A stretch of DNA of 64,000 bases from Lachnospiraceae bacterium (GTDB lineage Bacteria > Bacillota > Clostridia > Lachnospirales > Lachnospiraceae). The notes beneath the pieces were generated by a model. The model did no database searches, had not been told where the DNA came from, and saw nothing but the letters and a program-made list of their open reading frames with translations. The translations under genes and the position numbers were made by a program. This document shows, piece by piece, positions 8,760-16,868 of the stretch (positions are counted from its first letter, which is position 1; each line of letters opens with the position of its first letter). The stretch spans positions 26,775 to 90,774 of the forward strand of contig VSOB01000003.1 of the NCBI GenBank assembly GCA_009774625.1. The letters are read 5' to 3'.

Positions 8760-9197
8760 TTACGATCTCCAACGCTTCCATATTACAATTTCAGCATCTT
8801 CGCCGTAACCGCTGTATTCGGATACCATAAGATATGCTTCATCCGCAGCGATTCCATAACATCGGTCGCTTCCTTTTTTGTGTAACTGATTCCCCAGATA
8901 TATCTTGTTATCATCCCAGAACTTTATCATTTGTCCGTTCGGCAGGGGATAGTGGAGATTGATAAAAGAGCCTTTGAGAGCGTTCAGGTCTGTGATTTCC
9001 TCCATATCCGGAATATTCAGTTCCCGGATTGCCGCGATCAGTTTTTCTTTCAGTTCGCTCAGTGCATGCTCTCCCTTTTGACAGCATAATGCAACGATAC
9101 ATTCTGCCCCAAAGGGCTGGCCGTTTGTTTTTGCACAACCGTTGCAGCTACTGTTTAATTCGCATTTGGTACAATCCATTCCACAGATAGATGTCAT
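8760..9197 (-). CDS. DUF3795 cysteine-rich protein
   Basis: 145 residues. The N-terminus has the DUF3795 cysteine pattern: CGMDCTKCELNSSCNGC, then C in GAECIVALCCQKG, likely a zinc or metal site. The C-terminal half (IKFWDDNKIYLGNQLHKKG and following) is a compact domain often fused to it. A GGAGAA ribosome site precedes the ATG. Family function is unknown. It runs in the same direction as the CYTH gene, 72 nt away, and may be co-transcribed with it. Confidence 0.85.
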   Translation of the reverse strand: MTSICGMDCTKCELNSSCNGCAKTNGQPFGAECIVALCCQKGEHALSELKEKLIAAIRELNIPDMEEITDLNALKGSFINLHYPLPNGQMIKFWDDNKIYLGNQLHKKGSDRCYGIAADEAYLMVSEYSGYGEDAEIVIWKRWRS

Positions 9198-9269
9198 ATT
9201 GTTTTCTCCTTTGTTCTGATATTCACGGGATGATTTGTACTATAATGACAGCACATCCTGTTTTTCACG

Positions 9270-9725
9270 TTATGGCATTTCCGGTTTGTGACTGGCCAGA
9301 TATGAATTGTGATAAGCGGGATCATAAGTTACATCCTTCAGAAACCAGGAGGGCGGGAGGAAGGCACTGGCTGCTTCTTCGGTTTCAAACTCCACCTCGG
9401 CGATGACCAGAGGCGAGAAAGGGGCATCAAAGACATCCAGTTCAATGGTGTGACCTTCAAAGGGGATCAAATACCGCTTTTTAGATATGACATTCCCGTC
9501 ACATTTTGGCAGCAGATGACGATAACTTTCCTCATGCAAAGGCAGATTGTATTCTTCCCTTGCCAGCATCCCGCTTCCCTTATAGGTCAGATAAAACCGG
9601 TCATCTTCTCTGCGGATACGAATCACAGGTTCTGTGTTCAGATAAGCCTGTTCCAGATGCCGGACCGGATACTGTGAAAGCCGATCGGGCAGTTGGCGGA
9701 CCGTAAATTTCCGTTCAATTTCCAT
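9270..9725 (-). CDS. CYTH-domain protein (inorganic triphosphatase-like)
   Basis: 151 residues. The N-terminal EIERKF signature of the CYTH superfamily (residues 2-7) is present, followed by paired basic strands VIRIRRE and FYLTYKG and acidic strands ELDVFDAP and IAEVEFET that build the triphosphate tunnel. Members hydrolyse inorganic triphosphate or thiamine triphosphate, and a few are class IV adenylate cyclases. The small size fits a stand-alone triphosphatase. The ATG follows AAGGAGAC. The actual substrate is not shown by sequence. Confidence 0.88.
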   Translation of the reverse strand: MEIERKFTVRQLPDRLSQYPVRHLEQAYLNTEPVIRIRREDDRFYLTYKGSGMLAREEYNLPLHEESYRHLLPKCDGNVISKKRYLIPFEGHTIELDVFDAPFSPLVIAEVEFETEEAASAFLPPSWFLKDVTYDPAYHNSYLASHKPEMP

Positions 9726-9739
9726 GTGCGTTGTCTCCT

Positions 9740-9832
9740 TTATCTGGGTTTGTCGTTATATTCTAGCAAATTCCGGAGGGCGTGGCAAGATTCTCTTTCG
9801 ATCATATCTTTTTCATTCCAGAGAGGGATATT
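9740..9832 (-). other. In-frame open stretch after the stop of the truncated radical-SAM gene
   Basis: After the TAA at 9833-9835 the same frame stays open for 30 codons to a TAA at 9740-9742, encoding a protein-like peptide that starts NIPLWNEKD and ends LLEYNDKPR. It could be the remaining C-terminus of a gene disrupted by deletion. I do not recognise it as radical-SAM sequence. Confidence 0.35.
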
Positions 9833-10312
9833 TTAAAGGTTGTTCTCATCCTCCCAAAACTTTGTTGTACTTACATTCGGTTCAATTTTTCTGCATAAAT
9901 CTTCATCATAGGTGGTTAAAGTCATTTGTACAACGCATTTTGTCTTTTCATTTATTTTCTGCAAAAGGTCGATATCCCGCAAAATCCGGTCTGATTTTGT
10001 AATGACTGTAAATCCAAACCCATATTTATCTATGAAATGCAGGGCTTTTCTGAGAGTTCTGATTTCCAGCTCCAAAGGAATATAGAGGCCGGTCATAGAA
10101 CCTGTACCGATCATACATTTCTTCCGTTTATGTTTCAGGGCATATTCCAACGGGTCAAGCGCATTTTCTTTGACCTCAATATCTTCAAAGGCGTGTTCCA
10201 TATGGTAACATTTACTTCTGGAGTCACAGTAAATGCACCCATGAGAGCAGCCACGGTATAAGTTCATTCCGTTTTTGGATGATAATATTCCTTTCGCAGT
10301 CACAAAGTGCAT
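9833..10312 (-). pseudogene. Radical SAM protein, SPL-like family, C-terminally truncated
   Basis: 159 residues. The start is that of spore-photoproduct-lyase-like radical SAM proteins: LYRGCSHGCIYCDSRS supplies the CxxxCxxC [4Fe-4S] cluster site, followed by GTGSMT and ITKSDRILRDIDLL. The family is normally close to 300 residues. Here the protein stops soon after KIEPNVSTTK, with a short unrelated tail (FWEDENNL), so about half of the barrel is missing. The DP residues usually found after GTGSMT are changed to GL. I read it as a deletion remnant. It might still be expressed, since the start has GGGTAAAT upstream and no upstream damage is visible. Function of intact relatives is largely unknown. 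Confidence 0.65.
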
Positions 10313-10346
10313 TTACCCTGTCCTCACTGATTGATGTCATTCATAA

Positions 10347-10619
10347 TTATTTTTTCCAGCGCTTTAATGTGGGGAACCATTCCAGCATGGCTTTCCTTGC
10401 TTCTTCCTCAGTCATATTCTGGTTGGCGGCAGCCATTTTGGGTACACATATTTCAACCATTTCTTCCATCGTACCCTCAAAAGTAAATGCACCGTTTTCA
10501 AAACAATATTTGCAATATTCCTCGTTTTTGCTGCCGTCGGCATTTGTTCCATACAGTTCATTGGTATCTCCCATAGGCATACCACAGCACTGACAAAATT
10601 TCCGGTTCATTTCATTCAT
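10347..10619 (-). CDS. Zinc-ribbon domain protein (zf-ribbon_2 type)
   Basis: 90 residues. Two CxxC knuckles, FCQCCGMPM near residue 8 and YCKYCFENG near residue 35, form a zinc ribbon. The C-terminal half (TMEEMVEICVPKMAA and the ARKAMLEWFPTLKRW end) is the helical part typical of this family. A ribosome site (GGACAGAGGGTAAG) precedes the ATG. The upstream gap holds a TGACA-N5-TGTCA operator that matches one in front of the neighbouring WYL regulator, so the regulator probably controls it. The role of the family is not known; it is often found beside YafY-type regulators. Confidence 0.85.
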   Translation of the reverse strand: MNEMNRKFCQCCGMPMGDTNELYGTNADGSKNEEYCKYCFENGAFTFEGTMEEMVEICVPKMAAANQNMTEEEARKAMLEWFPTLKRWKK

Positions 10620-10709
10620 TTTCTTACCCTCTGTCCTTTCTTTCTGTTTCTTTGTGTTTCAAATTTGTTTATAGTTATGTGCTATAGTATTAATTTAGCA
10701 TATATATCC

Positions 10710-10724
10710 TGACACCTTTTGTCA
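10710..10724. promoter_or_regulatory. Operator 2: TGACA-N5-TGTCA upstream of the zinc-ribbon gene
   Basis: Perfect palindrome TGACA (10710-10714), CCTTT, TGTCA (10720-10724), extended by one more pair (CCTGAC.../...GTCAGG). On the minus strand it overlaps CTGACA, 17 nt, TATGCT, a plausible promoter for the zinc-ribbon gene. It also overlaps the stop codon of the WYL regulator gene. Confidence 0.6.
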
Positions 10725-11618
10725 GGTTTTATATTTTTCATAGATCAGTTTTGCCTGCCCTGCGATCACTTCTTTTAAATAAGCAGGTGAAAGGATATCC
10801 ACCTGGGTTCCAAAGGACAGCAAAAAGCCTGTCAGCCATGCATCTTCCGGCATTTTTGCAGAAACGATCAGATCACCATTTTCCTGCCTTTGTATTTGCG
10901 TATTATCGAACTCATCGTAAACCCGGTATGCCATTTCTTCCGGAAAACGAAGTGTAATCAGATGATATTCCTCTTCGGAGATGTCTGCCGGTTCCGGAAA
11001 ATTGCGACGCTGAAAATTTTCATGTAAAATCTCCAAATCTAAAATGCGGTTCAATTTGAATATCCGCAAATCCTGTTTCTCTGTGCAAAACGCTTTCAAA
11101 TACCATGCGTATGCTTTGTAAATAAGTTTGGATGGCTGGACGATTCTTTCGCTAATAGCTTTATAAGAACTAGCATAATGGATTTTAACGTTTTTACAAT
11201 GAATGATTGCCGATTTCAACAGTTCAAATTTTTCATTGTCAAATCCTTTGTTTCCCCATCTGGAAAAATCCACTTCAAACCAATTCTCCGAAGGGAGATG
11301 AAAAATAGCAGAAAGTTTCTGCAATGTCTGGCTGTCGGCAATATTCTGTGTGAAATTGATGCTCTGCAATGCCGTGAGGATTTCCTGCTTTTCATCCTCT
11401 GATAGTACAGCCTGATCCAGAACAAAATCGTTCATCAGATGAATACCGCCATTTCTGCCGGCTTCTGCATAAATGGGAATACCTGCTCCGCTTAGGGCAT
11501 CAATATCCCTGTAAATCGTTCTGACCGATACTTCAAATTTTTCTGCTAATTCAGGAGCGGTAGCCTGTCCCTTATCAAGCAAATAGTACACGATCCTGAA
11601 TAATCTGCTTTCCTGCAT
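10722..11618 (-). CDS. YafY/WYL-domain transcriptional regulator
   Basis: About 298 residues from the chosen ATG at 11618, which follows AAAGGAGACATAGGG. An upstream in-frame ATG at 11663 would add 15 residues but lacks a ribosome site and would overlap the operator. The N-terminus is a winged HTH (ESRLFRIVYYLLDKGQATAPELAEKFEVSVRTIYRDIDAL, given here only as its family hallmark residues RTIYRDIDAL). A WYL ligand-sensing domain (YKAYAWYLKAF) and a WCX tail (EDAWLTGFLLSFG) follow. These regulators respond to small ligands or nucleic acid. Matching palindromes before this gene and before the zinc-ribbon gene suggest autoregulation plus control of that gene. Confidence 0.93.
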   Translation of the reverse strand: MQESRLFRIVYYLLDKGQATAPELAEKFEVSVRTIYRDIDALSGAGIPIYAEAGRNGGIHLMNDFVLDQAVLSEDEKQEILTALQSINFTQNIADSQTLQKLSAIFHLPSENWFEVDFSRWGNKGFDNEKFELLKSAIIHCKNVKIHYASSYKAISERIVQPSKLIYKAYAWYLKAFCTEKQDLRIFKLNRILDLEILHENFQRRNFPEPADISEEEYHLITLRFPEEMAYRVYDEFDNTQIQRQENGDLIVSAKMPEDAWLTGFLLSFGTQVDILSPAYLKEVIAGQAKLIYEKYKT

Positions 11619-11657
11619 CCCTATGTCTCCTTTTACAACAGTATAGCATTCAAATAC

Positions 11658-11672
11658 TGACATGCTATGTCA
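11658..11672. promoter_or_regulatory. Operator 1: TGACA-N5-TGTCA upstream of the WYL regulator
   Basis: Perfect palindrome TGACA (11658-11662), TGCTA, TGTCA (11668-11672), 40 nt before the regulator start on the minus strand. Same half-sites and spacing as the site at 10710-10724, with a different spacer sequence, which is what a real operator pair would show. Confidence 0.6.
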
Positions 11673-11808
11673 GCATTTATTATATCCTTTTATTTTCCTG
11701 ATATCAATTGTCTGCGTTACCTTCTGATACCACACTCCGGGCAGACCAAAGACAGAACAGTGGTTATCAGGAGAGAGTTTGAAAAAAATTCCCACAAAAC
11801 CAGATTTA

Positions 11809-11817
11809 TGATATAAT
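11809..11817 (+). promoter_or_regulatory. Extended -10 promoter of the DJ-1 gene leader
   Basis: TGA followed directly by TATAAT (11812-11817) forms an extended -10 element; the -35 (TTCCCA, 17 nt upstream) is poor. Transcription would start near 11823, exactly where the repeated, structured leader begins. Confidence 0.6.
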
Positions 11818-11822
11818 AGCCG

Positions 11823-11977
11823 CAAAGGAAAAACAAGCGGGTGCGAAGCAGCCATTTGTTTTTCCTGCGGCGTTAACGAGCAAACGTCCGATGAAATCGG
11901 ACAGAGGAGCGCATAAGCGCGGGTTTGCGAGTCAGGAAAGCAAAGGAAAAACAAGCGGGTGCGAAGATGCCATTTGT
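11823..11977 (+). repeat. Structured leader flanked by 37-bp direct repeats
   Basis: A 37-bp sequence at 11823-11859 recurs at 11941-11977 with two mismatches (118 bp period). Between and within the copies are nested complementary arms: GGAAAAACAA/TTGTTTTTCC (11827-11836, 11856-11865); TTTCCTG/CAGGAAA (11861-11867, 11933-11939); GCAAAC/GTTTGC (11880-11885, 11923-11928); GTCCGAT/ATCGGAC (11886-11892, 11896-11902); GCGC/GCGC (11909-11912, 11917-11920). The first hairpin and the outer stem share bases, so they exclude each other. It lies in the 5' leader of the DJ-1 gene. It may be a dispersed repeat family member or a cis-regulatory RNA. Confidence 0.65.
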
Positions 11978-12005
11978 GGAAGAAAAAAGAAAGGCGGTTG
12001 GAAAA

Positions 12006-12557
12006 ATGAGCAAAGTATGCATTTTCTTTGCAGAAGGGTATGAGGAAATAGAAGCATTGACAGTGGTGGATCTGCTGCGGCGCAGCGGCATTGATATTGA
12101 TATGGTATCGGTCACGGGCAATCTGACAGTGACCAGTTCTCATGGGGTGGCAGTGCGGACGGACAGTCTGTTTGAAGAGACGGATTTTTCGGAGGTTCAG
12201 ATGCTGGTTCTGCCGGGCGGTATGCCGGGCACCAAAAATCTGGAAGCGCATGGGCCTCTGATGAAGCTGGTGGATGAATTTTATGAAAAAGGCAGATATT
12301 TGGCGGCGATCTGTGCGGCGCCCAGTATATTGGGACATAAAGGGATGCTGAAAGGAAAGTGCGCCTGCTCTTTTCCGGAGTTTGAAAGTCATCTGGAAGG
12401 CGCTCAGGTGAGTCATAGCAGTGTGGAGGTGGCAGGCAATGTGATCACTGCCAGAGGTATGGGATGTGCGATTGATTTTGGCCTGGCGATTGTGACGGCT
12501 TTCCAGGGAAGGGATGCGGCGGATGCATTGGCCCGTAAAATCGTATATGAAACATAA
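12006..12557 (+). CDS. DJ-1/PfpI family protein (ThiJ/YajL-like)
   Basis: 183 residues from ATG 12006. An upstream ATG at 11925 in the same frame would begin inside the structured repeat and encode a repeat-derived, basic, low-complexity extension, so I reject it. The fold is the DJ-1 type class I glutaminase-like fold: KVCIFFAEGYEEIEA with the conserved Glu, LVLPGGMPG and the nucleophile elbow AAICAAPSILG (Cys about 102). YajL/DJ-1 members act as oxidative-stress chaperones or deglycases; some are peptidases. It overlaps the DUF1287 gene by 11 nt and is probably translated together with it. Confidence 0.9.
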   Translation: MSKVCIFFAEGYEEIEALTVVDLLRRSGIDIDMVSVTGNLTVTSSHGVAVRTDSLFEETDFSEVQMLVLPGGMPGTKNLEAHGPLMKLVDEFYEKGRYLAAICAAPSILGHKGMLKGKCACSFPEFESHLEGAQVSHSSVEVAGNVITARGMGCAIDFGLAIVTAFQGRDAADALARKIVYET

Positions 12558-13233
12558 AAAAAAGATCCCTGTAAAAAGGCGGTTTTGGCGCCGCCGACTG
12601 TGTCTGGCGGCGCTGGCAGCCTGCAGTGTGGTATTGGTGTATCTGGCGTACCGATGGAATGTGATTCCTCATAAATCTTATGACAGCGCAGTGTTTGGCA
12701 TAGAGAATTTCAAAAGCAGTCAGGACAGGGACAAAGACGGGGTCGATGACCAGACGGATATTCTGGAAAGTGCCAGAGCTTATACAGCGACAAATCCCAG
12801 GTACCGGAGCAGCTATTATGAAGGCGGATATCCGGATGACGGCTATGGGGTATGTACGGATGTGGTGGCGTTTGCTCTGCTGGGGGCAGGGTATGATCTG
12901 ATGGAGCTGGTGGATGGGGACATCGCACTTCATCCGGAGGACTATGATGTGGAAGAGGCAGACCCCAATATTGATTTCCGCCGGGTGCGGAATCTGCAGG
13001 TCTGGCTGAAACACAATGCCATTTCCCTGACCACGGATCTCACAGAGATTGAAGAATGGCAGGGCGGTGATATTGTGGTGTTCTCCAGGCACATCGGGGT
13101 AGTCTCTGATCAAAGAAATAAAAAGGGGATTCCGTTTGTGATCCACAGCGCCAATCCGGTTCAGCTCAGATATGAGGAGGACATACTGGAAACCTGGGGA
13201 GAGATCGTAGGGCATTACCGGATCAGCCGGTAA
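12547..13233 (+). CDS. DUF1287 domain protein, membrane-anchored
   Basis: 228 residues from ATG 12547, chosen because it starts right before a basic stretch and a single N-terminal membrane segment (LCLAALAACSVVLVYLAY). The extracytoplasmic part has the DUF1287 core: YPDDGYGVCTDVVAFAL with a conserved Cys, then GGDIVVFSRHIGVVSD and IHSANPVQ, a Cys/His pattern like that of papain-fold or NlpC-type proteins. Family function is unproven; a cell-wall or amidase role is possible. It overlaps the end of the DJ-1 gene and has no clear ribosome site, suggesting translational coupling. Confidence 0.87.
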   Translation: MKHKKKIPVKRRFWRRRLCLAALAACSVVLVYLAYRWNVIPHKSYDSAVFGIENFKSSQDRDKDGVDDQTDILESARAYTATNPRYRSSYYEGGYPDDGYGVCTDVVAFALLGAGYDLMELVDGDIALHPEDYDVEEADPNIDFRRVRNLQVWLKHNAISLTTDLTEIEEWQGGDIVVFSRHIGVVSDQRNKKGIPFVIHSANPVQLRYEEDILETWGEIVGHYRISR

Positions 13234-13270
13234 TGCTGTGGAATATGAGGAGGATGGAAAGGAAAAGGTG

Positions 13271-14626
13271 ATGGAAAGAGAGAATTTTGGATCCCGTCTG
13301 GGATTTATACTGGTCAGTGCAGGGTGTGCCATAGGCATCGGAAATGTATGGCGGTTTCCTTATGTGGCAGGAGAGAACGGCGGCGCTGTATTTGTATTAT
13401 TTTATCTGTTGTTTCTGATCTGTATGGGAGTTCCGGTGCTGACGATGGAGCTTGCAGTGGGACGGGCCAGCGGAAAAAGTGCGGTACTGGGCTATCAGGC
13501 ATTGGAAAAAAAGGGAAGCAAGTGGCATATTCACGGTTGGTTTTGCATCGCGGGCTGTTATCTTCTGATGATGTACTATACTACGGTATCCGGATGGATG
13601 ATCAGTTACTTTGTGAAATTTCTGACAGGGACTTTCCGGACGGGGATGGATACAGAAGCGGTGAGCGGTGTGTTCGGTACTATGCTGGCCAGTCCGGCAG
13701 AGATGGGCGGATGGATGGCCGCTACCGTGCTGGCAGGATTTCTGATCTGCAGTTTCGGGCTGCAGAAGGGGCTGGAGCGTATCACTAAGGTAATGATGGC
13801 GGCGCTGCTGGTTTTGATCGTCATACTGGCCCTGCACAGCTTTTTGCTGCCGGGTGCAGGAGAAGGTGTTGGATTTTATCTCTTGCCTGATCTGCAGAAG
13901 GCAAAGGAAGTGGGAATCGGCAATGTGATTACTTCCGCTATGAACCAGTCCTTTTTTACACTGAGTCTGGGAATCGGTGCAATGGAAATATTCGGAAGCT
14001 ATATGCCAAAGGAGCATACGCTGGCGGGAGAGTCCCTGCGTATCTGTGCGCTGGATACCTTTGTGGCGCTGATGTCGGGACTGATTATTTTTCCGGCCTG
14101 CTTTTCTTTCGGCGTACAGCCGGATGCAGGACCGTCGCTGATCTTTGTGACGCTGCCCAATGTATTTGTGAATATGGCAGGGGGCAGGATATGGGGAGCC
14201 CTGTTCTTTCTGTTTATGACGTTTGCCAGCTTTTCCACGGTCATTGCCGTATTTGAAAATCTGCTGGCAAGCTGTATTGACAATTTTGGCTGGAGCCGGA
14301 AAAAGGCGGCCTTTCTGAACTGTATTTTTATTTTACTGGCAAGTCTGCCCTGCGTACTGGGATACAATGTATGGAGCGGCCTGCATATCATAGGCGGCAG
14401 AGATGTCCTGGACAGCGAGGATTTTCTGGTGAGCAATCTGCTGCTGCCGCTGGGTTCCCTGGTCTATCTCCTGTTCTGTGTGACCCGCTGGGGATGGGGC
14501 TTTGACCGATATCTGGCGGAAGCGAATACAGGAAAGGGACTGCGGCTGCCCGGATGGCTGAAATCGTATTTCCGTTTTGTTCTGCCGGTGTTGATTCTTG
14601 TGATTCTGATACAGGGACTGGTATAG
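13271..14626 (+). CDS. Sodium-dependent neurotransmitter:sodium symporter family transporter
   Basis: 451 residues from ATG 13271, which follows GGAAAGGAAAAGGTG; a start at 13238 lacks a ribosome site. The first helix carries the SNF/LeuT signature GCAIGIGNVWRFPYVAGENGG, which binds Na+ and substrate. About 11 hydrophobic segments follow. Bacterial members import amino acids such as Leu, Trp or Tyr with Na+. Helix 6 (NQSFFTLSLGIGAMEIFGSY) also matches the family. Substrate not evident. It is only 37 nt from the preceding gene and 25 nt from the next. Confidence 0.94.
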   Translation: MERENFGSRLGFILVSAGCAIGIGNVWRFPYVAGENGGAVFVLFYLLFLICMGVPVLTMELAVGRASGKSAVLGYQALEKKGSKWHIHGWFCIAGCYLLMMYYTTVSGWMISYFVKFLTGTFRTGMDTEAVSGVFGTMLASPAEMGGWMAATVLAGFLICSFGLQKGLERITKVMMAALLVLIVILALHSFLLPGAGEGVGFYLLPDLQKAKEVGIGNVITSAMNQSFFTLSLGIGAMEIFGSYMPKEHTLAGESLRICALDTFVALMSGLIIFPACFSFGVQPDAGPSLIFVTLPNVFVNMAGGRIWGALFFLFMTFASFSTVIAVFENLLASCIDNFGWSRKKAAFLNCIFILLASLPCVLGYNVWSGLHIIGGRDVLDSEDFLVSNLLLPLGSLVYLLFCVTRWGWGFDRYLAEANTGKGLRLPGWLKSYFRFVLPVLILVILIQGLV

Positions 14627-14651
14627 GTTCCAGAGATGAAGGAGACAGGAG

Positions 14652-15272
14652 ATGAACCAGAAAGAAACATGGCTGCAGTGGGCTATCGAGCTGCAGAGTA
14701 TTGCGCAGAGCGCATTGTATTATTGCAGAGATCAGTATGACAGAGAGCGGTTTGAACGGATCCGTGAGATTTCCGCGGAAATGGTCAGCCATCAGTCGGA
14801 GATTTCCCTGGAAAAGGTGCGGGATCTGTTCTGCTGTGAGACCGGTTATCAGACGCCGAAGCTGGACAGCCGGGCAGCCATATTTCAGGACGGGAAAATC
14901 CTGCTGGTCAGGGAAACAAACGGCGCCTGGTCTTTGCCCGGAGGCTGGGTGGATGTGGATTTGTCTGTAGGGGAGAATACGATCAAAGAGGTGAAGGAAG
15001 AGGCCGGGCTGGATGTGACGGTGGACAAAGTGATCGCGGTACAGGACCGGGAAAAGCATAATCTGCCGGTCTATGCGTATCGGGTCTGCAAGATCTTCCT
15101 TCTCTGCAGCGTCGTGGGCGGTGCGTTCCGGGAAAATATTGAAACTGTGGAAAGCAGATATTTCGGTCCGGATGAACTGCCTTTGCTGGCTGCGGAGAAA
15201 AACAATGAAGAACAGGTGCGTATGTGCTTTGCCGCTTATGAGGCGGAAAGCTGGGAAACTCTGTTTGACTGA
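14652..15272 (+). CDS. NUDIX hydrolase with N-terminal NUDIX_N domain
   Basis: 206 residues. Residues 1-60 form a helical NUDIX_N domain (WLQWAIELQSIAQSALYYCRDQYD). The Nudix box is visible as GGWVDVDLSVGENTIKEVKEEAGL, given in parts: GGWVDVDLSVGE then KEVKEEAGL, which matches Gx5Ex7REUxEEx(G/T)U with K for R. Such two-domain proteins hydrolyse ADP-ribose or nucleotide-sugar pyrophosphates. The gene lies 25 nt after the transporter with AAGGAGACAGGAG before the ATG. Confidence 0.92.
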   Translation: MNQKETWLQWAIELQSIAQSALYYCRDQYDRERFERIREISAEMVSHQSEISLEKVRDLFCCETGYQTPKLDSRAAIFQDGKILLVRETNGAWSLPGGWVDVDLSVGENTIKEVKEEAGLDVTVDKVIAVQDREKHNLPVYAYRVCKIFLLCSVVGGAFRENIETVESRYFGPDELPLLAAEKNNEEQVRMCFAAYEAESWETLFD

Positions 15273-15288
15273 TAAAGCGCCGGGGAGC

Positions 15289-15447
15289 ATGGTGAGTTAT
15301 GCTGTCAAAAGATATCTGCGTATGCTGCGGAAGATGATCTTACCTTATAACGGATTTTCCTGTGAAATTATGCGCAATGAAAATGTGACTGACAGGATGG
15401 AGGACGCTGTCGTTTGGGTGGAAATACCTGTAAAGACAGAAATATAA
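15289..15447 (+). CDS. Possible small protein (doubtful)
   Basis: A 52-codon frame, MVSYAVKRYLRM...VWVEIPVKTEI, fills most of the gap between the NUDIX and MATE genes. The only ribosome-site-like sequence (GGGGAG) is too close to the ATG. It resembles protein but matches nothing I know, and may be a remnant. Confidence 0.22.
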   Translation: MVSYAVKRYLRMLRKMILPYNGFSCEIMRNENVTDRMEDAVVWVEIPVKTEI

Positions 15448-15466
15448 TATAGAAAGGAATCAGATA

Positions 15467-16783
15467 ATGAATCAGGATTTGACAGTGGGCAGACCGGCTG
15501 TGGTGCTGCGTAAATTTTGTCTGCCGCTGTTCGGCAGCGTGCTGTTTCAACAGCTTTACAATCTGGCAGATTCTCTGGTGGCAGGTAAGTTTATCGGGGA
15601 AAATGCTCTGGCGGCAGTGGGAAACAGTTATGAAATTACGTTGATCTTTATTGCGTTTGCATTTGGATGCAACATTGGTTGTTCGGTGATCGTGTCCCAG
15701 CTCTTCGGGGCAAAAAATACAGCAGATCTGAAAACAGCAGTCTATACAGCCATGATTTCCAGCGGTGTGCTCTGCGGCATATTGATGGGATTCGGGCTTT
15801 TGTTTTGTTCCAGGCTGCTGGCGCTGATTCAGACGCCGCCGGAGATCCTGGCGGACTCGGCCCTGTATCTGGACATTTATGTGTGGGGCCTGCCTTTTCT
15901 GTTCTTTTACAATATAGCCACAGGGATTTTTTCGGCGCTGGGAGATTCCAAAACGCCATTCTTTTTTCTGGCGGCTTCGTCCACATCCAATATACTGGCG
16001 GATATCTGGTTTGTAAAGTCGTTTGATATGGGCGTGGCAGGGGTAGCCTGGGCGACCTTTTTATGTCAGGGCATCAGTTGTCTGCTGGCGGTGTTTGTGG
16101 TGTTGAAGCGTCTTTTGGCCATTCAGACAGAGAAAAAACCGGCGCTGTTTTCACTGCCTCTGCTGAAAAAGACAGCATTGATTGCAGTACCCAGCATGTT
16201 CCAGCAGAGTTTTATTTCTATGGGAAACATCATAATTCAAAGTGTTATCAACGGATTCGGGCCGGGGGTTATCGCAGGATATTCGGCAGCAGTCAAACTG
16301 AACAATCTGGTGATCACTTCGTTTACCACGCTGGGAAACGGGGTATCCAATTATACCGCACAGAATCTGGGCGCGGGGAAAAAGGAGCGGGTCAGGGAAG
16401 GATTTGGCGCCGGTCTGCGGCTTGTATGGCTTTTGTGTATCCCCATTATTCTGCTGTACCTTCTGGTCAGCAGGGGATTGGTGGGCTTTTTTATGGATGC
16501 GCCTACGGATACGGCGCTGTCTGCCGGTGTATGGTTTCTTCGCATTGTGGCACCCTTTTATTTTGTGATTTCCGTAAAGCTGGTGGCGGACGGCATACTG
16601 CGGGGCGCAGGAATGATGCAGAAGTTTATGATTTCCACCTTTACGGATCTGATTCTGCGGGTGGTTCTGACAAGGATATTGGCAGGCGTTTTCGGACCGG
16701 CGGGCATCTGGTGCGCATGGCCTGTGGGATGGGTGGTCGGCATGCTGCTGTCGGTCCTGTTTTACAAAAGCGAACTGAAATAG
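15467..16783 (+). CDS. MATE family efflux transporter (first of two)
   Basis: 438 residues with about 12 hydrophobic segments, in the DinF/NorM-like MATE fold. The start region LRKFCLPLFGSVLFQQLYNLADSLVAGKFIGENALAAVGN is given by its hallmarks QQLYNLADS and ALAAVGN. It exports cationic drugs or metabolites using a Na+ or H+ gradient. GAAAGGAATC precedes the ATG. It is the last plus-strand gene before the chemoreceptor. Substrate unknown. Confidence 0.94.
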   Translation: MNQDLTVGRPAVVLRKFCLPLFGSVLFQQLYNLADSLVAGKFIGENALAAVGNSYEITLIFIAFAFGCNIGCSVIVSQLFGAKNTADLKTAVYTAMISSGVLCGILMGFGLLFCSRLLALIQTPPEILADSALYLDIYVWGLPFLFFYNIATGIFSALGDSKTPFFFLAASSTSNILADIWFVKSFDMGVAGVAWATFLCQGISCLLAVFVVLKRLLAIQTEKKPALFSLPLLKKTALIAVPSMFQQSFISMGNIIIQSVINGFGPGVIAGYSAAVKLNNLVITSFTTLGNGVSNYTAQNLGAGKKERVREGFGAGLRLVWLLCIPIILLYLLVSRGLVGFFMDAPTDTALSAGVWFLRIVAPFYFVISVKLVADGILRGAGMMQKFMISTFTDLILRVVLTRILAGVFGPAGIWCAWPVGWVVGMLLSVLFYKSELK

Positions 16784-16868
16784 AATTTTCAAGAAAAAGA
16801 TTGCAAATTATAACAAAATTTTTTATGATAGAATAGTATAAAATGAGAGTTCTGGAGAGGAGATCAAC

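Noticed and set aside
11823..11977. CRISPR array or insertion sequence ends
   Set aside because: Only two imperfect copies with a single spacer, no cas or transposase gene, and no terminal inverted repeats or target duplication were seen.
11670..12416. 248-residue minus-strand frame
   Set aside because: It is antisense to the DJ-1 gene and the structured leader and lacks protein-like character.
15073..15447. 124-residue plus-strand frame
   Set aside because: Its first two thirds are out of frame within the NUDIX gene; only the last 52 codons lie in the gap and are listed as a doubtful small gene.
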